A stretch of 64,000 nt of DNA, taken from contig NZ_AP025509.1 of NCBI RefSeq assembly GCF_024347615.1, forward strand, positions 868,001 through 932,000. Direction: 5' to 3'. The translations under genes and the position numbers were made by a program. The notes below the pieces were generated by a model. It was not told where the DNA came from. It ran no database searches and saw only the letters and a program-made list of their open reading frames with translations. The stretch is from Vibrio splendidus. GTDB taxonomy: Bacteria > Pseudomonadota > Gammaproteobacteria > Enterobacterales > Vibrionaceae. Positions 23,969 to 33,214 of this stretch are shown here, in pieces (within the stretch, counting starts at the first letter, position 1; each line of letters begins with the position of its first letter).

Positions 23969-24649
23969 CTACCCTTGGTCTTTATCTTGGTAAGTCACTT
24001 CAAACGCAAAGTCGACCGCTTGCTGAGTAATTTGCTCAACGTTTTTATCAAGCATCTCAATGGTGATTTCTGATTTGTCGTTCTCAAGTACGCCATTATC
24101 GTTCACGACGAAAATACGACGACCAATAAGCTGAGATGAATCATGATCTTTCAGATCCACACTCGCCAATATACGAATAGAGCGATCACGAGTACCTGCT
24201 GCGTATTTTACAGCGCCGATAACCGAACCTACTGGGATAAACTCAGTCACACGCATGTCTTCAGGAATGTCATTGATATCATATAACTTCACGCTAATAT
24301 CAAGCTCCTTGTTCTCCAAAACTACGTTCTTGTAGCCCTGTAATTTCTCAGCCAACTTCTCATCCATTTTCTTATGGATCTGTGCTTTAAATTGAGACTG
24401 AACCTCCTTTGATACATGCTGATCAACACCCGAGCTTTTCATGCTAACGGTTGTAAATTCAAATTGATTAAAGTGAAGTGACGCGCTGTCTTTCGCTATC
24501 CAAGAAACGCCTTTCCTATCATCATCAAACTGGCTATCAATAAAATAATGGTTTGAGTCGACGCTCTGGATTTCTTGTTTATCTGGCATGTTGCTTGAAC
24601 AGCCAGCAGTGAATAAAACGAACAATGGGAATAGGTAATGTAGTTTCAT
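23969..24649 (-). CDS. Putative lipoprotein (DUF3313-like)
   Basis: A 226-residue exported lipoprotein. Its signal peptide MKLHYLFPLFVLFTAGCSS carries a lipobox (FTAGC), so the protein should be acylated at Cys16. I choose the ATG at 24649 because GAGG lies five bases upstream and the signal then begins correctly; an earlier ATG would add 19 residues. The body has a helical stretch (about residues 75-115, Lys/Glu-rich) and a later beta-rich part (VGSVIGAVKYAAGT...IRILASVDLKD). This resembles DUF3313 lipoproteins, with moderate certainty. It sits between the RND pump genes and pldA on the same strand. A role in envelope maintenance is only inferred from place. Confidence 0.72.
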   Translation of the reverse strand: MKLHYLFPLFVLFTAGCSSNMPDKQEIQSVDSNHYFIDSQFDDDRKGVSWIAKDSASLHFNQFEFTTVSMKSSGVDQHVSKEVQSQFKAQIHKKMDEKLAEKLQGYKNVVLENKELDISVKLYDINDIPEDMRVTEFIPVGSVIGAVKYAAGTRDRSIRILASVDLKDHDSSQLIGRRIFVVNDNGVLENDKSEITIEMLDKNVEQITQQAVDFAFEVTYQDKDQG

Positions 24650-24775
24650 GTGAACCTCTAGTTTTCTAAATTTTGAGTGCACGAATCCCTGAGCGATAAG
24701 GCTCATAAAATGGGACTCGTGTTGATTAAACTTTTATGTTTATTGGCCGCGTAAAGTAAGCAGCCAGATAACGGA

Positions 24776-27700
24776 CTAAACTTCTTGTTCTTGCCCGCGG
24801 TGATCCGCAGCCAAGTAGGTGTATATCGTTGGCACAACGAACAGGGTGAATAATGTGCCCACCGACATACCAACCGTGATGACCAAACCAATCGAGAAAC
24901 GGCTTTGAGCACCGGCTCCGCTTGCAATAAGCAGCGGTACGACACCGACAACCATCGCAGCTGTGGTCATCAATACTGGTCTCATTCGAACAGTCGCTGA
25001 ACGAATAGCGGCCTCGCGTCGGCTACATTTCAATTCCTGTTGCATTTGGTTTGCAAACTCCACAATCAAAATACCGTGCTTACTGATTAAACCTATCAAG
25101 GTTACCAACCCCACTTCGGTGTATATGTTGAGCGTATCAATGCCCAAGTACAGTGGCATCAGAGCGCCAAAGATAGACAATGGCACACTGGTCAATACCA
25201 CTAGTGGGTCTCGCAAACTTTCAAATTGAGCTGCCAGCACCAAGTAAATAATCACAAGAGCAAGGAAGAACGTCGTAACCAGTGAAGAGCCTTCTTGTAG
25301 GAACTGTCTCAATTGGCCTGAAGTGTCCGTCGTATAAGACTTCGGCAATATCTTCGCCGCCCCTTCTTCCATTACTTTATAGGCTTCACCGATACTGATT
25401 CCCGGCATCATTTTCGCTTCAATCATGGCGCTGTTAAGCTGTTGAAACTGATCCACTTTCGATGGCTGTACTGATTGGCTAATTTCAATCAATGACGCCA
25501 GTGGCACCATCTCATTGGTGTTAGAGCGTACGTGGTAGTTCTTCAAATCATCCCAAGAGTTACGGTTCTCGTTAGGTACTTGAGTAATAACTTGGTAGCT
25601 GCGCTGATCCATCGAGAAGTAATTCACGAAGCCTTCACTGATAAAGCGAGACAACACGGTACCAATATCTTGTGCGTTCACGTTCATCTGAGCCGCTTTA
25701 TCGCGGTCGATGCGAATCTCTACCTGTGGCTTATTAAAATTCAGGTCGTTTTGCACATAGATGAATTTGCCACTATTTTGCGCGTACTCTTTCAGTTTTT
25801 CAGCGTACTGATAGAGATCTTGATAAGAACCCGTTGGCGTTTTCAGAACCATCTGGAATGGCAAGCCTTGCGGTGTGCCTGGCAAGTCCGGTGGAGAGAA
25901 GGTATACACCTGCAAACCCGGTAATACAGAACTCTCTTTTTCGAAACGTTGCATTACTTCTTTTGCCGTTGCTTCGCGTGAATCCCAATCTTTCAATACA
26001 CCCAAACCAAAGAACGCATTATTGTTCATGTAACCGTTGTCTAGCATGGTCATTTCGACTTCATCGTTCTTGCTGATAGAGTCAATAAGAGCCGGAGTAA
26101 AGTGGCGAATGTAATCGGTATTCGCTTGTGCAGGACCTTGCCCCATCACAATCATCACGCCCTGATCTTCTTCAGGTGCCAGTTCAGATGAAGTATTCAT
26201 AAACATGAACACCAAACTGATCAGTAACGTTCCTACCACTGGCCAAATATAAACACGGTTGTTCAACACATGTTCGAGCACTTTTCGGTAGCGCTCTGTT
26301 ACGCCTGCAATCACTGCATCAATTTTCTTAACCAGTTTTCCGTCGAGAACCGATTTATTAAGCAGTTTTGAACACATCATCGGCGTTAGCGTTAAGGCGA
26401 TGAAACCCGAAATGAGTACTGAACCCGCCAAAGTGAATGCGAACTCAGTAAACAGCTTGCCGGTGAGTCCTCCCATGAAACCAATCGGCGCATACACTGC
26501 GGCCAATGTAATGGTCATCGCAATAACCGAGCCTGCAATTTCACGAGCACTGTCTATTGCAGCCTTAATTGGGCTAGTGCCATCTTCTAAGTGGCGAAAG
26601 GTGTTTTCTACAACAACGATGGCATCATCAACCACCAGCGATATCGCTAATACCATGGCAAGCAGCGTCAACAGGTTAATACTGAAGCCCATGCTCAACA
26701 TGAAGAACATAGAGCCAATCAATGACAAAGGAATCGTTACAAGTGGTATCAACATCGCTCGCATTGAGCCCAAAAAGGCGAAGATAACGATGACTACGAT
26801 CAGTGCGGCTTCGATTAAGGTTTTCGCTACTTCGTCAATTGAGGTTTCGATAAACTTAGTCGAGTCATAGATTACATCCGCTTTAATACCTTCAGGTAAG
26901 CCTGCTTGGATCTGTGGAAGCAATTCGTAAATGCCTTCAACAACGGTCAATGGGTTAGATGTTGCCGTATTGCTGATCGCCGTTGATACGGTAGTCACAC
27001 CATTGAACTCAACGTCTGAGTCGTAGTTTGCTGCGCCTAGTTCAACCGTCGCCACATCTTTTAAGTGCACCAGTTGCCCGTCGTGCGCTTTCAAAGCCAT
27101 GTTCTTAAAATCGTCTACCGAACTTGAATCGGTATGAGCGTTAATATCAACTTCGATATAAGGGTTTTGCAACTTGCCCGCCGCACTCACAATGTTATTT
27201 GCACGAAGCGCGTTTTGAACATCTTCAGCCGTCAGACCATATGAAGCCAGTCGTTGAGGGTTCAGCCAGATTCGCATTGCAAAATCTTCTTGCCCCAATA
27301 TGTCGACCTTTGACACCCCCTCAACAGTAGAGAAAGTCGGCTTAACTACGCGGCTCACATAGTCCGAGACTTGCTCCGTCTTCAATGTGTCACTCGAAAA
27401 TGAAACATATAAGATCGGAGATTGAGACGTCGATTTAAGAATGCTCGGGTCCAATACACCCGACGGCAGCTTATATTTCACTTGCTGCACGAGAGACAAA
27501 ATCTCAGTCAAAGCACTATCAGACGGATACCCTAGCTTCAAATAAACCGTGATAACCGACTTACCCAGAGCACTATCCGATGTCATGTAATCAATGCCCG
27601 CTGTTTGAGCAATTTCTGCCTGCAGTGGCTGCGTCACATACCCTTGAACGCTGGATGCACTGGCACCTGGATAACTCGTTGTAATGGTAATAACGCCCGT

Positions 27701-27823
27701 TTCAATTTCTGGATATTGGCGCACTTGCAGTGAGGTGAAGGCTTTAAGGCCTAACACCAACAGTACAAGGCTTAATACCGTAGCCAAAACTGGACGTTTG
27801 ATAAATACATCAGTAAATGTCAT
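24776..27823 (-). CDS. RND-family efflux pump inner-membrane transporter
   Basis: A 1015-residue HAE1/AcrB-type RND transporter that would export drugs or metabolites with proton influx. The first helix (IKRPVLATVLSLVLLVLGL) begins at residue 8. A periplasmic porter domain follows. The helix-4 motif LAISLVVDDAIVVVENTFRH holds the Asp-Asp pair of the proton relay (quoted only in part). The second large loop and the C-terminal helix bundle (GLVTLIGLISKHGILIVEFAN, LMTTAAMVVGVVPLL) are complete. It is slightly shorter than AcrB. The adaptor gene lies nine bases upstream, so the pair forms an operon. No outer-membrane factor is encoded next to it, so it probably borrows TolC. Substrate cannot be read from the sequence. 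Confidence 0.94.
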   Translation of the reverse strand: MTFTDVFIKRPVLATVLSLVLLVLGLKAFTSLQVRQYPEIETGVITITTSYPGASASSVQGYVTQPLQAEIAQTAGIDYMTSDSALGKSVITVYLKLGYPSDSALTEILSLVQQVKYKLPSGVLDPSILKSTSQSPILYVSFSSDTLKTEQVSDYVSRVVKPTFSTVEGVSKVDILGQEDFAMRIWLNPQRLASYGLTAEDVQNALRANNIVSAAGKLQNPYIEVDINAHTDSSSVDDFKNMALKAHDGQLVHLKDVATVELGAANYDSDVEFNGVTTVSTAISNTATSNPLTVVEGIYELLPQIQAGLPEGIKADVIYDSTKFIETSIDEVAKTLIEAALIVVIVIFAFLGSMRAMLIPLVTIPLSLIGSMFFMLSMGFSINLLTLLAMVLAISLVVDDAIVVVENTFRHLEDGTSPIKAAIDSAREIAGSVIAMTITLAAVYAPIGFMGGLTGKLFTEFAFTLAGSVLISGFIALTLTPMMCSKLLNKSVLDGKLVKKIDAVIAGVTERYRKVLEHVLNNRVYIWPVVGTLLISLVFMFMNTSSELAPEEDQGVMIVMGQGPAQANTDYIRHFTPALIDSISKNDEVEMTMLDNGYMNNNAFFGLGVLKDWDSREATAKEVMQRFEKESSVLPGLQVYTFSPPDLPGTPQGLPFQMVLKTPTGSYQDLYQYAEKLKEYAQNSGKFIYVQNDLNFNKPQVEIRIDRDKAAQMNVNAQDIGTVLSRFISEGFVNYFSMDQRSYQVITQVPNENRNSWDDLKNYHVRSNTNEMVPLASLIEISQSVQPSKVDQFQQLNSAMIEAKMMPGISIGEAYKVMEEGAAKILPKSYTTDTSGQLRQFLQEGSSLVTTFFLALVIIYLVLAAQFESLRDPLVVLTSVPLSIFGALMPLYLGIDTLNIYTEVGLVTLIGLISKHGILIVEFANQMQQELKCSRREAAIRSATVRMRPVLMTTAAMVVGVVPLLIASGAGAQSRFSIGLVITVGMSVGTLFTLFVVPTIYTYLAADHRGQEQEV

Positions 27824-27832
27824 GGGAGTTTC

Positions 27833-28984
27833 CTAGTTACTTTGCTTAGTACTTTTGTCAGTAATCAACGGATGTTGGTTATTAACCAGAACCCATCCAC
27901 TATTCTTGAGTTGGTGTTGGTTTGAAGTCACAACAACATCCCCCTCTTTCAAGCCCGAAACCACACCAACATAACCGCCTTGTTTGGGGCCGACTTCAAC
28001 AGTGCGCTGCACAACCTTGTACTCGTAAAATGGTGATGCATCGTTGCTCGAATGTTCGCTGGCCTTTTTAGTCGACGTATCCAACACAAACACGGTGTTT
28101 CCGTATAAGGTGTAACTGATCGCAACAGAAGGTACTGCCACGATAGTGTCCGATTCTGATGTGATTAACGTAGCGTCGACATACATACCCGCCTCTAACG
28201 GCACGGCTTGGTTAGCCATGGCTCTCAATTCGATATTGTGCGTGTTGCTGTCTGAGCTCGGTTCAATGGCAGAAATCGTGCCGTGAAAGACTTCGTCGTT
28301 CGTTGCTTCTGAATAAAATTGTAAATATTGCCCTACCTTCACATCGTGTAAATAAAGCTCTGGAATAGAGAAATCGACATATTGCTTTGATTTGTCTTCC
28401 AGCTCGACAATCGCTGTGCTTGAATTAATAAAGTCACCCACATCGATATTACGAATCCCAACGCTGCCAGAAAATGGCGCTTTCACTTTCATGTAGTCAA
28501 TTTGCGTAGCAATATATTCCAGCTTTGCACCTTCAGCATTAAATTGAGCTTGTAGCTTATCAACCGAGTTTTTTGAAACACTGTTATTTCTAAGGAGCAA
28601 TTTATTTCTCATCAATTCGACTCTAACCAATTCAACTTTGGATAGCTGGCTCTTATAGTTGGACTTCAATAACGCATCATCCAATTTAACAAGAACATCA
28701 CCCTTATTTACTTGCTGACCTGAAGTAAAGAGAATTTCTTTCACTTGGCCTGACATTTGGCTCGTCACATCAATAGATTGATTAGAATGAATGTTACCAA
28801 TGACTTTTAAACTTTTATCCCAAGTATCTTGATTTACTTTTTCCGTTGTTACAGATATAGCTGGCAATTTAAAATTAGCGACCTTCTCTTTGATCATTTC
28901 ACCTTTTACATAATGAAAGCCAAATACAAAAGACAGTAATATAAAAAGAGCTGACCCGACAATAACGCCTTTATACTTACTCAT
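27833..28984 (-). CDS. RND efflux periplasmic adaptor (membrane-fusion protein)
   Basis: A 383-residue adaptor. An N-terminal anchor (VIVGSALFILLSFVFGFHYV) precedes the barrel-sandwich/lipoyl halves (SQMSGQVKEILFTSGQQVNKGDVLVKLD in part; APFSGSVGIRNIDVGDFI) around a short helical hairpin. The beta-barrel and a membrane-proximal domain (VGLKEGDVVV-type segment, SGLKEGDVVVTSNQHQL) follow. I start at 28984 because AAGGTG is five bases upstream; an earlier ATG would add a 34-residue non-signal extension. It is the first gene of the efflux operon. The upstream region is very AT-rich and shared with the divergent histidine-rich gene. Confidence 0.92.
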   Translation of the reverse strand: MSKYKGVIVGSALFILLSFVFGFHYVKGEMIKEKVANFKLPAISVTTEKVNQDTWDKSLKVIGNIHSNQSIDVTSQMSGQVKEILFTSGQQVNKGDVLVKLDDALLKSNYKSQLSKVELVRVELMRNKLLLRNNSVSKNSVDKLQAQFNAEGAKLEYIATQIDYMKVKAPFSGSVGIRNIDVGDFINSSTAIVELEDKSKQYVDFSIPELYLHDVKVGQYLQFYSEATNDEVFHGTISAIEPSSDSNTHNIELRAMANQAVPLEAGMYVDATLITSESDTIVAVPSVAISYTLYGNTVFVLDTSTKKASEHSSNDASPFYEYKVVQRTVEVGPKQGGYVGVVSGLKEGDVVVTSNQHQLKNSGWVLVNNQHPLITDKSTKQSN

Positions 28985-29228
28985 GTGTTCACCTTGCTTT
29001 TTAAGTCTGGTCATTCTATCTATCGACACTGCCAATAAATCAAACTCATATAACATCCACCCAATCTTATATAAAATAAAAATCAAACCTTAAAAATCAA
29101 ATACTTAAGATAAAAATATCAATCGGAACTCAATTTTTGTTTTATTGCTATTTTATTTGAACATGATTTATCTATTTTCTCGATCGATATAATTCTCATC
29201 GTTCCTTAAACAAATAAACGAGTTAACT

Positions 29229-29489
29229 ATGTCGAATCAAATTAATCACACTAAAGTCGCTATTAAAGAAAAGATGAAACGTATATATGGAGAAGATGTT
29301 GACCATAAACATAATAAAGACCATTTAGAATATAGAGAGCATCAACCCTCTCATTCAGGTCAACATGGTGGCGACCCAGAAGGTCATAAGCATTTAGTCA
29401 ATCACCATTCTGATGGTCATCATGATAAACATCACAAAGATAAAATGCATGATCATAAAAAATCATCGAGACTGCATCATAAAAAGTAG
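29229..29489 (+). CDS. Small histidine/lysine-rich protein
   Basis: An 86-residue, strongly basic, hydrophilic protein with 19 histidines, mostly in the last 60 residues as HH and HxH groups (HLVNHHSDGHHDKHHKDK). It has no signal peptide and no membrane segment, so it is probably cytoplasmic. Composition suggests binding of Ni, Zn, Cu or Co, or nucleic-acid contact through lysines, but no family is recognised. The DNA around it (29087-29605) is clearly more AT-rich than its neighbours. The upstream ACGAG before ATG is a weak ribosome site. It could be an unusual real gene or a poorly translated frame; the consistent low-complexity bias favours a gene. Confidence 0.62.
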   Translation: MSNQINHTKVAIKEKMKRIYGEDVDHKHNKDHLEYREHQPSHSGQHGGDPEGHKHLVNHHSDGHHDKHHKDKMHDHKKSSRLHHKK

Positions 29490-29635
29490 AAGGCTGGATG
29501 AAGTCCAGATTATTAAAAATAAAGCATTAGATCAGTTTATCAACCAAATATGGATTAATGCTTAATCAAACGTTAAACCAAATTAAAAAATGAAATAGCG
29601 AGTCAATGATGATGCTATTTCATTCAAGGATTACT

Positions 29636-31354
29636 ATGTCATTTATTATTGAACAACTTAGAGACTATCCGTTTATAGCGCTCTTTTTATCACTCGGTCT
29701 CGGTTACTTAATCGGTAAAATTAAAATCGGTAAGTTTGAATTAGGTGGAATCGCAGGTTCACTGCTTGTTGCTGTAGCACTTGGTCAGATCGGCGGTATC
29801 GCGATCTCTAACGAAGTAAAAAGCATCTTCTTTGCTTTATTTATTTTTATGGTGGGTTACAACGGCGGTCCGCAGTTTTTCTCGTCATTCCGCCTTTCAT
29901 CGCTAACACGCTTATTCGCTTCGTTTGTGATGACGTTTGTAGGATTAATCACGGTTGTGTTGCTCTCTAAATGGGCAGGACTAGATAAAGGTTTAGCGGC
30001 GGGCCTTGCGGCTGGTGGCTTAACACAATCGGCAATCATAGGTACTGCAGGTAATGCTATCGATCAGCTGAACCTAGCGCCAGATGTCACCTCAACGCTT
30101 AAAACAAATGTGGCTGTGGGTTACTCGATCACCTACATCTTCGGCTCTCTTGGTCCGATTCTAATGATGTCACTCATTCCAATGGTAATGGGTTGGAACA
30201 TAACCAAAGAAGCGAAGAAGCTTGCGGAAAAAATGGGCGCTGGCAGCAAGCAACTAAACGAGGGTGAATTCTCTGCATTGAACCGCGTATCTTCTCGTGC
30301 TTATCAAGTGACCGCGAACTCTATGTTTGTTGGTAAAAGTGTTGTCGAGTTAGAAGAAGCATTCGATGCCGACCTCACAATTGAAGCTATTTACCGCTCA
30401 CACCAAGACACAGAATCAACGTTAGATTTGGCGAAGAACCCTATTTTAGCGGCGGGTGACAAAGTTTACCTTACTGGTCTAACTCAGGCATTTCCTAAAG
30501 TGACCTCGTTGGGTATCGAACTCGGTGAATTTAATGAAGAAAGCAATGTTGTCCAAACACAACAGAAGGTCGTACTCACGAATAAGAAACTAGCGGGTAT
30601 TACGCTACGTAAGCTTCACGATGAAACGAACGCACGTATTCGTCGTGGTGTTTATATCACTCAGCTATCACGCATGGGCCATGATATTTCGACATTGCCA
30701 GAAACTGAACTGCACATTGGTGACGAAATCACCTTAGTTGGACAAAAAGAAGACATAGCTAAAGTCATCAAAAAAATTGGCTACAACAGCCCACTGCCTA
30801 GTGTTACTGACTTCGTAACAATGTCTTTCGGCATGGTGCTTGGCTATCTAATTGGTGAGATTGGTTTCACTATCGGTGGTTCTCATATCGCTCTAGGTTC
30901 AGGTTTAGGCTGTCTGGTTTCCGGCTTACTTGTGGGCTACCTAAGAATGCGTACACCTCGTTTAGGCAGTGTTAACCATGGCGCAGCCAACTTTATGCAG
31001 ACATTCGGCCTAGCAGTATTTGTTGCGGTTGTTGGTATTAATGCAGGCGCTCCAGCGCTGACGGCAATCAAAGAGAATGGCGTAACGCTTTTACTGCTAG
31101 GTGTGTTGGTCACTCTAATTCCTCAAGTACTGACGTTCCTATTCAACTACTACGTACTCAAAATCAAAAACCCAGTAGAAGCGCTAGCGGTTATCGCGGG
31201 TAGCCGCAGTGCAAACCCTGCATTCGCATCGCTACTAGAAAAAACACAAAACAGCACACCAGTACCGAGTTTCACGATGACTTATGCGGTTGCCAATATC
31301 TTCCTCACCTTATGGGGTCCGATCATCATCAACCTAATTACCAAAATCTCGTAA
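29636..31354 (+). CDS. aspT: Aspartate:alanine antiporter, AspT family
   Basis: A 572-residue inner-membrane exchanger. Two membrane domains, each of about five helices (residues ~1-165 and ~390-570), flank a cytoplasmic region with two RCK_C/TrkA-C domains (near 215-295 and 305-385; e.g. GKSVVELEEAFDADLTIEAIYR in part). Motifs GGLTQSAIIGTAGNAI and AVAVVGINAGAP-like (FVAVVGINAGAP) are typical of the AAE family. In known systems AspT takes in aspartate and releases alanine. The following decarboxylase gene fits this directly. I place the start at 29636, where AAGGA lies five bases upstream; ATGs further upstream lack a site. Confidence 0.92.
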   Translation: MSFIIEQLRDYPFIALFLSLGLGYLIGKIKIGKFELGGIAGSLLVAVALGQIGGIAISNEVKSIFFALFIFMVGYNGGPQFFSSFRLSSLTRLFASFVMTFVGLITVVLLSKWAGLDKGLAAGLAAGGLTQSAIIGTAGNAIDQLNLAPDVTSTLKTNVAVGYSITYIFGSLGPILMMSLIPMVMGWNITKEAKKLAEKMGAGSKQLNEGEFSALNRVSSRAYQVTANSMFVGKSVVELEEAFDADLTIEAIYRSHQDTESTLDLAKNPILAAGDKVYLTGLTQAFPKVTSLGIELGEFNEESNVVQTQQKVVLTNKKLAGITLRKLHDETNARIRRGVYITQLSRMGHDISTLPETELHIGDEITLVGQKEDIAKVIKKIGYNSPLPSVTDFVTMSFGMVLGYLIGEIGFTIGGSHIALGSGLGCLVSGLLVGYLRMRTPRLGSVNHGAANFMQTFGLAVFVAVVGINAGAPALTAIKENGVTLLLLGVLVTLIPQVLTFLFNYYVLKIKNPVEALAVIAGSRSANPAFASLLEKTQNSTPVPSFTMTYAVANIFLTLWGPIIINLITKIS

Positions 31355-31411
31355 TCAACACCGAATCAGCCAATTGATGATTCAACTTATTCATTAACGA
31401 TTTAACACAGT

Positions 31412-31432
31412 AGCTAGCCAAACAGGCTAGCT
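31412..31432 (+). promoter_or_regulatory. Hairpin in the aspT-aspD intercistronic region
   Basis: AGCTAGCC/GGCTAGCT 8-bp perfect stem with loop AAACA. No T tract follows, so it may stabilise or process the mRNA rather than terminate it. Confidence 0.5.
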
Positions 31433-31502
31433 GCTCAAAGAAATTAACTCATTTATATATCCAAAAAACTTGGATCTTAAACAAATTTAAAGAGAAACGA
31501 CT

Positions 31503-33101
31503 ATGAAACGCACAGATGAAAAACGCCTAGAAACACTAAGCCCATTCGAAGTAAAAAACACACTGATCGACCTTGCTCAGCATTCACATGAAAAAACCAT
31601 GATCAACGCTGGTCGTGGTAACCCAAACTGGGTCGCGACAGCGCCACGTGAAGCCTTTTTCCAATTAGGTATGTTTGCACTAGAAGAATCAAAATCGAAT
31701 TTCTCAGGGTATGAAGGCTTTGGTGGAATGGGAGTTCAACAAGATATTAGCCTGCGCTTTCTTCAGTTTTGTGAAAAATACGAAGACCAAGAAGGTGTGC
31801 AATTCCTCATTGAAGCCTTCCAGTTTATTACGGATCAATATCAGGTAGACGGTGATGCGCTTATTTATGAATGGGTTGAGGGGATTCTAGGTAACAACTA
31901 CCCAGTGCCTGATCGCATGCTCAAATATTCGGAACTCATTGCTCGTAAATACATTGAGCAAGAAATGGCGGGCTCGCAGCCATTACCTGCAGGAAAGTTT
32001 GACTTGTTCGCCGTTGAGGGTGGCACAGCGGCCATGGTTTACATATTCAACACGCTAAAGAGTAACCGACTATTGAACCCTGGTGACACCATCGCGATTG
32101 GTGCGCCGATTTTCACCCCGTATATTGAAATGCCAGAGTTAGAAGATTACGCGCTCAACAAAGTAGAAATCATGGCGGATGAAGCGTCTGCGTGGCAAAT
32201 CCCAGACTCTGAATTAGAAAAACTGAACGATCCAAGTGTTAAAGCTTTCTTCCTCGTTAACCCAAGCAACCCTGCTTCGGTTCGATTAAGCGATGAGACA
32301 CTCTATAAGATTGCAGAGGTTGCTAACCGCCGCCCTGACCTCATCCTTCTTACAGATGATGTTTATGGCACTTTCGCTGATAACTTCACATCACTAGCGA
32401 TGCTGGTTCCGAAGAACACGATTCTAGTGTATTCGTACTCTAAGTACTTTGGTGCAACAGGCTGGCGTTTAGGCGTGATTGGCGTGCACGAAGACAATAA
32501 TTTCGACCGCATGATTCGAGATCTTCCAGAAGACACTCGAAGCACGTTATCTCAGCGATACCAAGGCATTGCACTTGAGCCTAGTAAGATTAAGTTCATT
32601 GACCGTTTAGTTGCAGACAGCCGTGCAGTCGCACTGAACCATACCGCCGGTCTTTCAACACCTCAGCAGATTCAAATGACAATGTTCTCGCTGCTGTCTT
32701 TGATGAAGGATGGCGAAGAGTACAAGCGACTCGCGAAACAAATTGTGCGTCGTCGCTACCACACTCTAATGCAGAAGAACTTAGCCGCGCCAATCGTTGC
32801 TGAAGGCGATCAAACCGGTGCGTTCTATTACGTGGAGATTGATCTGAAAGAGATTGCTCAAACGATTCACAGCAACGATTTCTTCACATGGTTAGAAGAA
32901 ACGTATGAGCCGCTTGATTTCTTGGTACGCCTTGCAGAAGAACATGGCGTGATTGTGATGCCGGGTGCGGGTTTTGATGCGCCAACGTGGTCTCTGCGTG
33001 TGTCTCTAGCGAATCTAGAGGAAACACAATACGCAAATATCACTAAAGCGATGAACGCGGTAATGCAGAGCTATGTTGAACGTTACGAAGCGGCTTGCTA
33101 A
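31503..33101 (+). CDS. aspD: Aspartate 4-decarboxylase / bifunctional aspartate aminotransferase
   Basis: A 532-residue PLP enzyme of fold type I that converts L-aspartate to L-alanine and CO2. The length is as expected for AspD, which exceeds ordinary aminotransferases by an N-terminal extension and insert. The PLP-binding lysine is Lys314 in SYSKYFGATGWRLG. Other features are the NPSNPAS motif, LTDDVYGTF holding the pyridine-contacting Asp and Tyr, and the C-terminal WSLRVSLANL with the substrate Arg. It follows aspT at 148 bases with no terminator, so the two should form the electrogenic aspartate-alanine cycle. In that cycle cytoplasmic decarboxylation consumes a proton and exchange builds membrane potential. 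Confidence 0.95.
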   Translation: MKRTDEKRLETLSPFEVKNTLIDLAQHSHEKTMINAGRGNPNWVATAPREAFFQLGMFALEESKSNFSGYEGFGGMGVQQDISLRFLQFCEKYEDQEGVQFLIEAFQFITDQYQVDGDALIYEWVEGILGNNYPVPDRMLKYSELIARKYIEQEMAGSQPLPAGKFDLFAVEGGTAAMVYIFNTLKSNRLLNPGDTIAIGAPIFTPYIEMPELEDYALNKVEIMADEASAWQIPDSELEKLNDPSVKAFFLVNPSNPASVRLSDETLYKIAEVANRRPDLILLTDDVYGTFADNFTSLAMLVPKNTILVYSYSKYFGATGWRLGVIGVHEDNNFDRMIRDLPEDTRSTLSQRYQGIALEPSKIKFIDRLVADSRAVALNHTAGLSTPQQIQMTMFSLLSLMKDGEEYKRLAKQIVRRRYHTLMQKNLAAPIVAEGDQTGAFYYVEIDLKEIAQTIHSNDFFTWLEETYEPLDFLVRLAEEHGVIVMPGAGFDAPTWSLRVSLANLEETQYANITKAMNAVMQSYVERYEAAC

Positions 33102-33143
33102 CACGACCTCAACACTAGAAAGCTCATAGAAAAGCGATAAATT

Positions 33144-33187
33144 CTGAGTGTAGATTCACTAAATTAGTGAGCCTACACTCAGTTCTT
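33144..33187. terminator. Terminator between aspD and the barrel/fadL operon
   Basis: CTGAGTGTAG (33144-33153) pairs perfectly with CTACACTCAG (33173-33182). An inner TTCACTAA/TTAGTGA pairing extends the stem, and TTCTTTTT follows on the plus strand. It lies between convergent genes. Confidence 0.85.
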
Positions 33188-33214
33188 TTTATCTAGGACG
33201 ATATATGAGAATAA

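Noticed and set aside
29184..29202. Fur-box-like sequence upstream of the histidine-rich gene and RND operon
   Set aside because: Only about 11 of 19 positions match, little above expectation in such AT-rich DNA.
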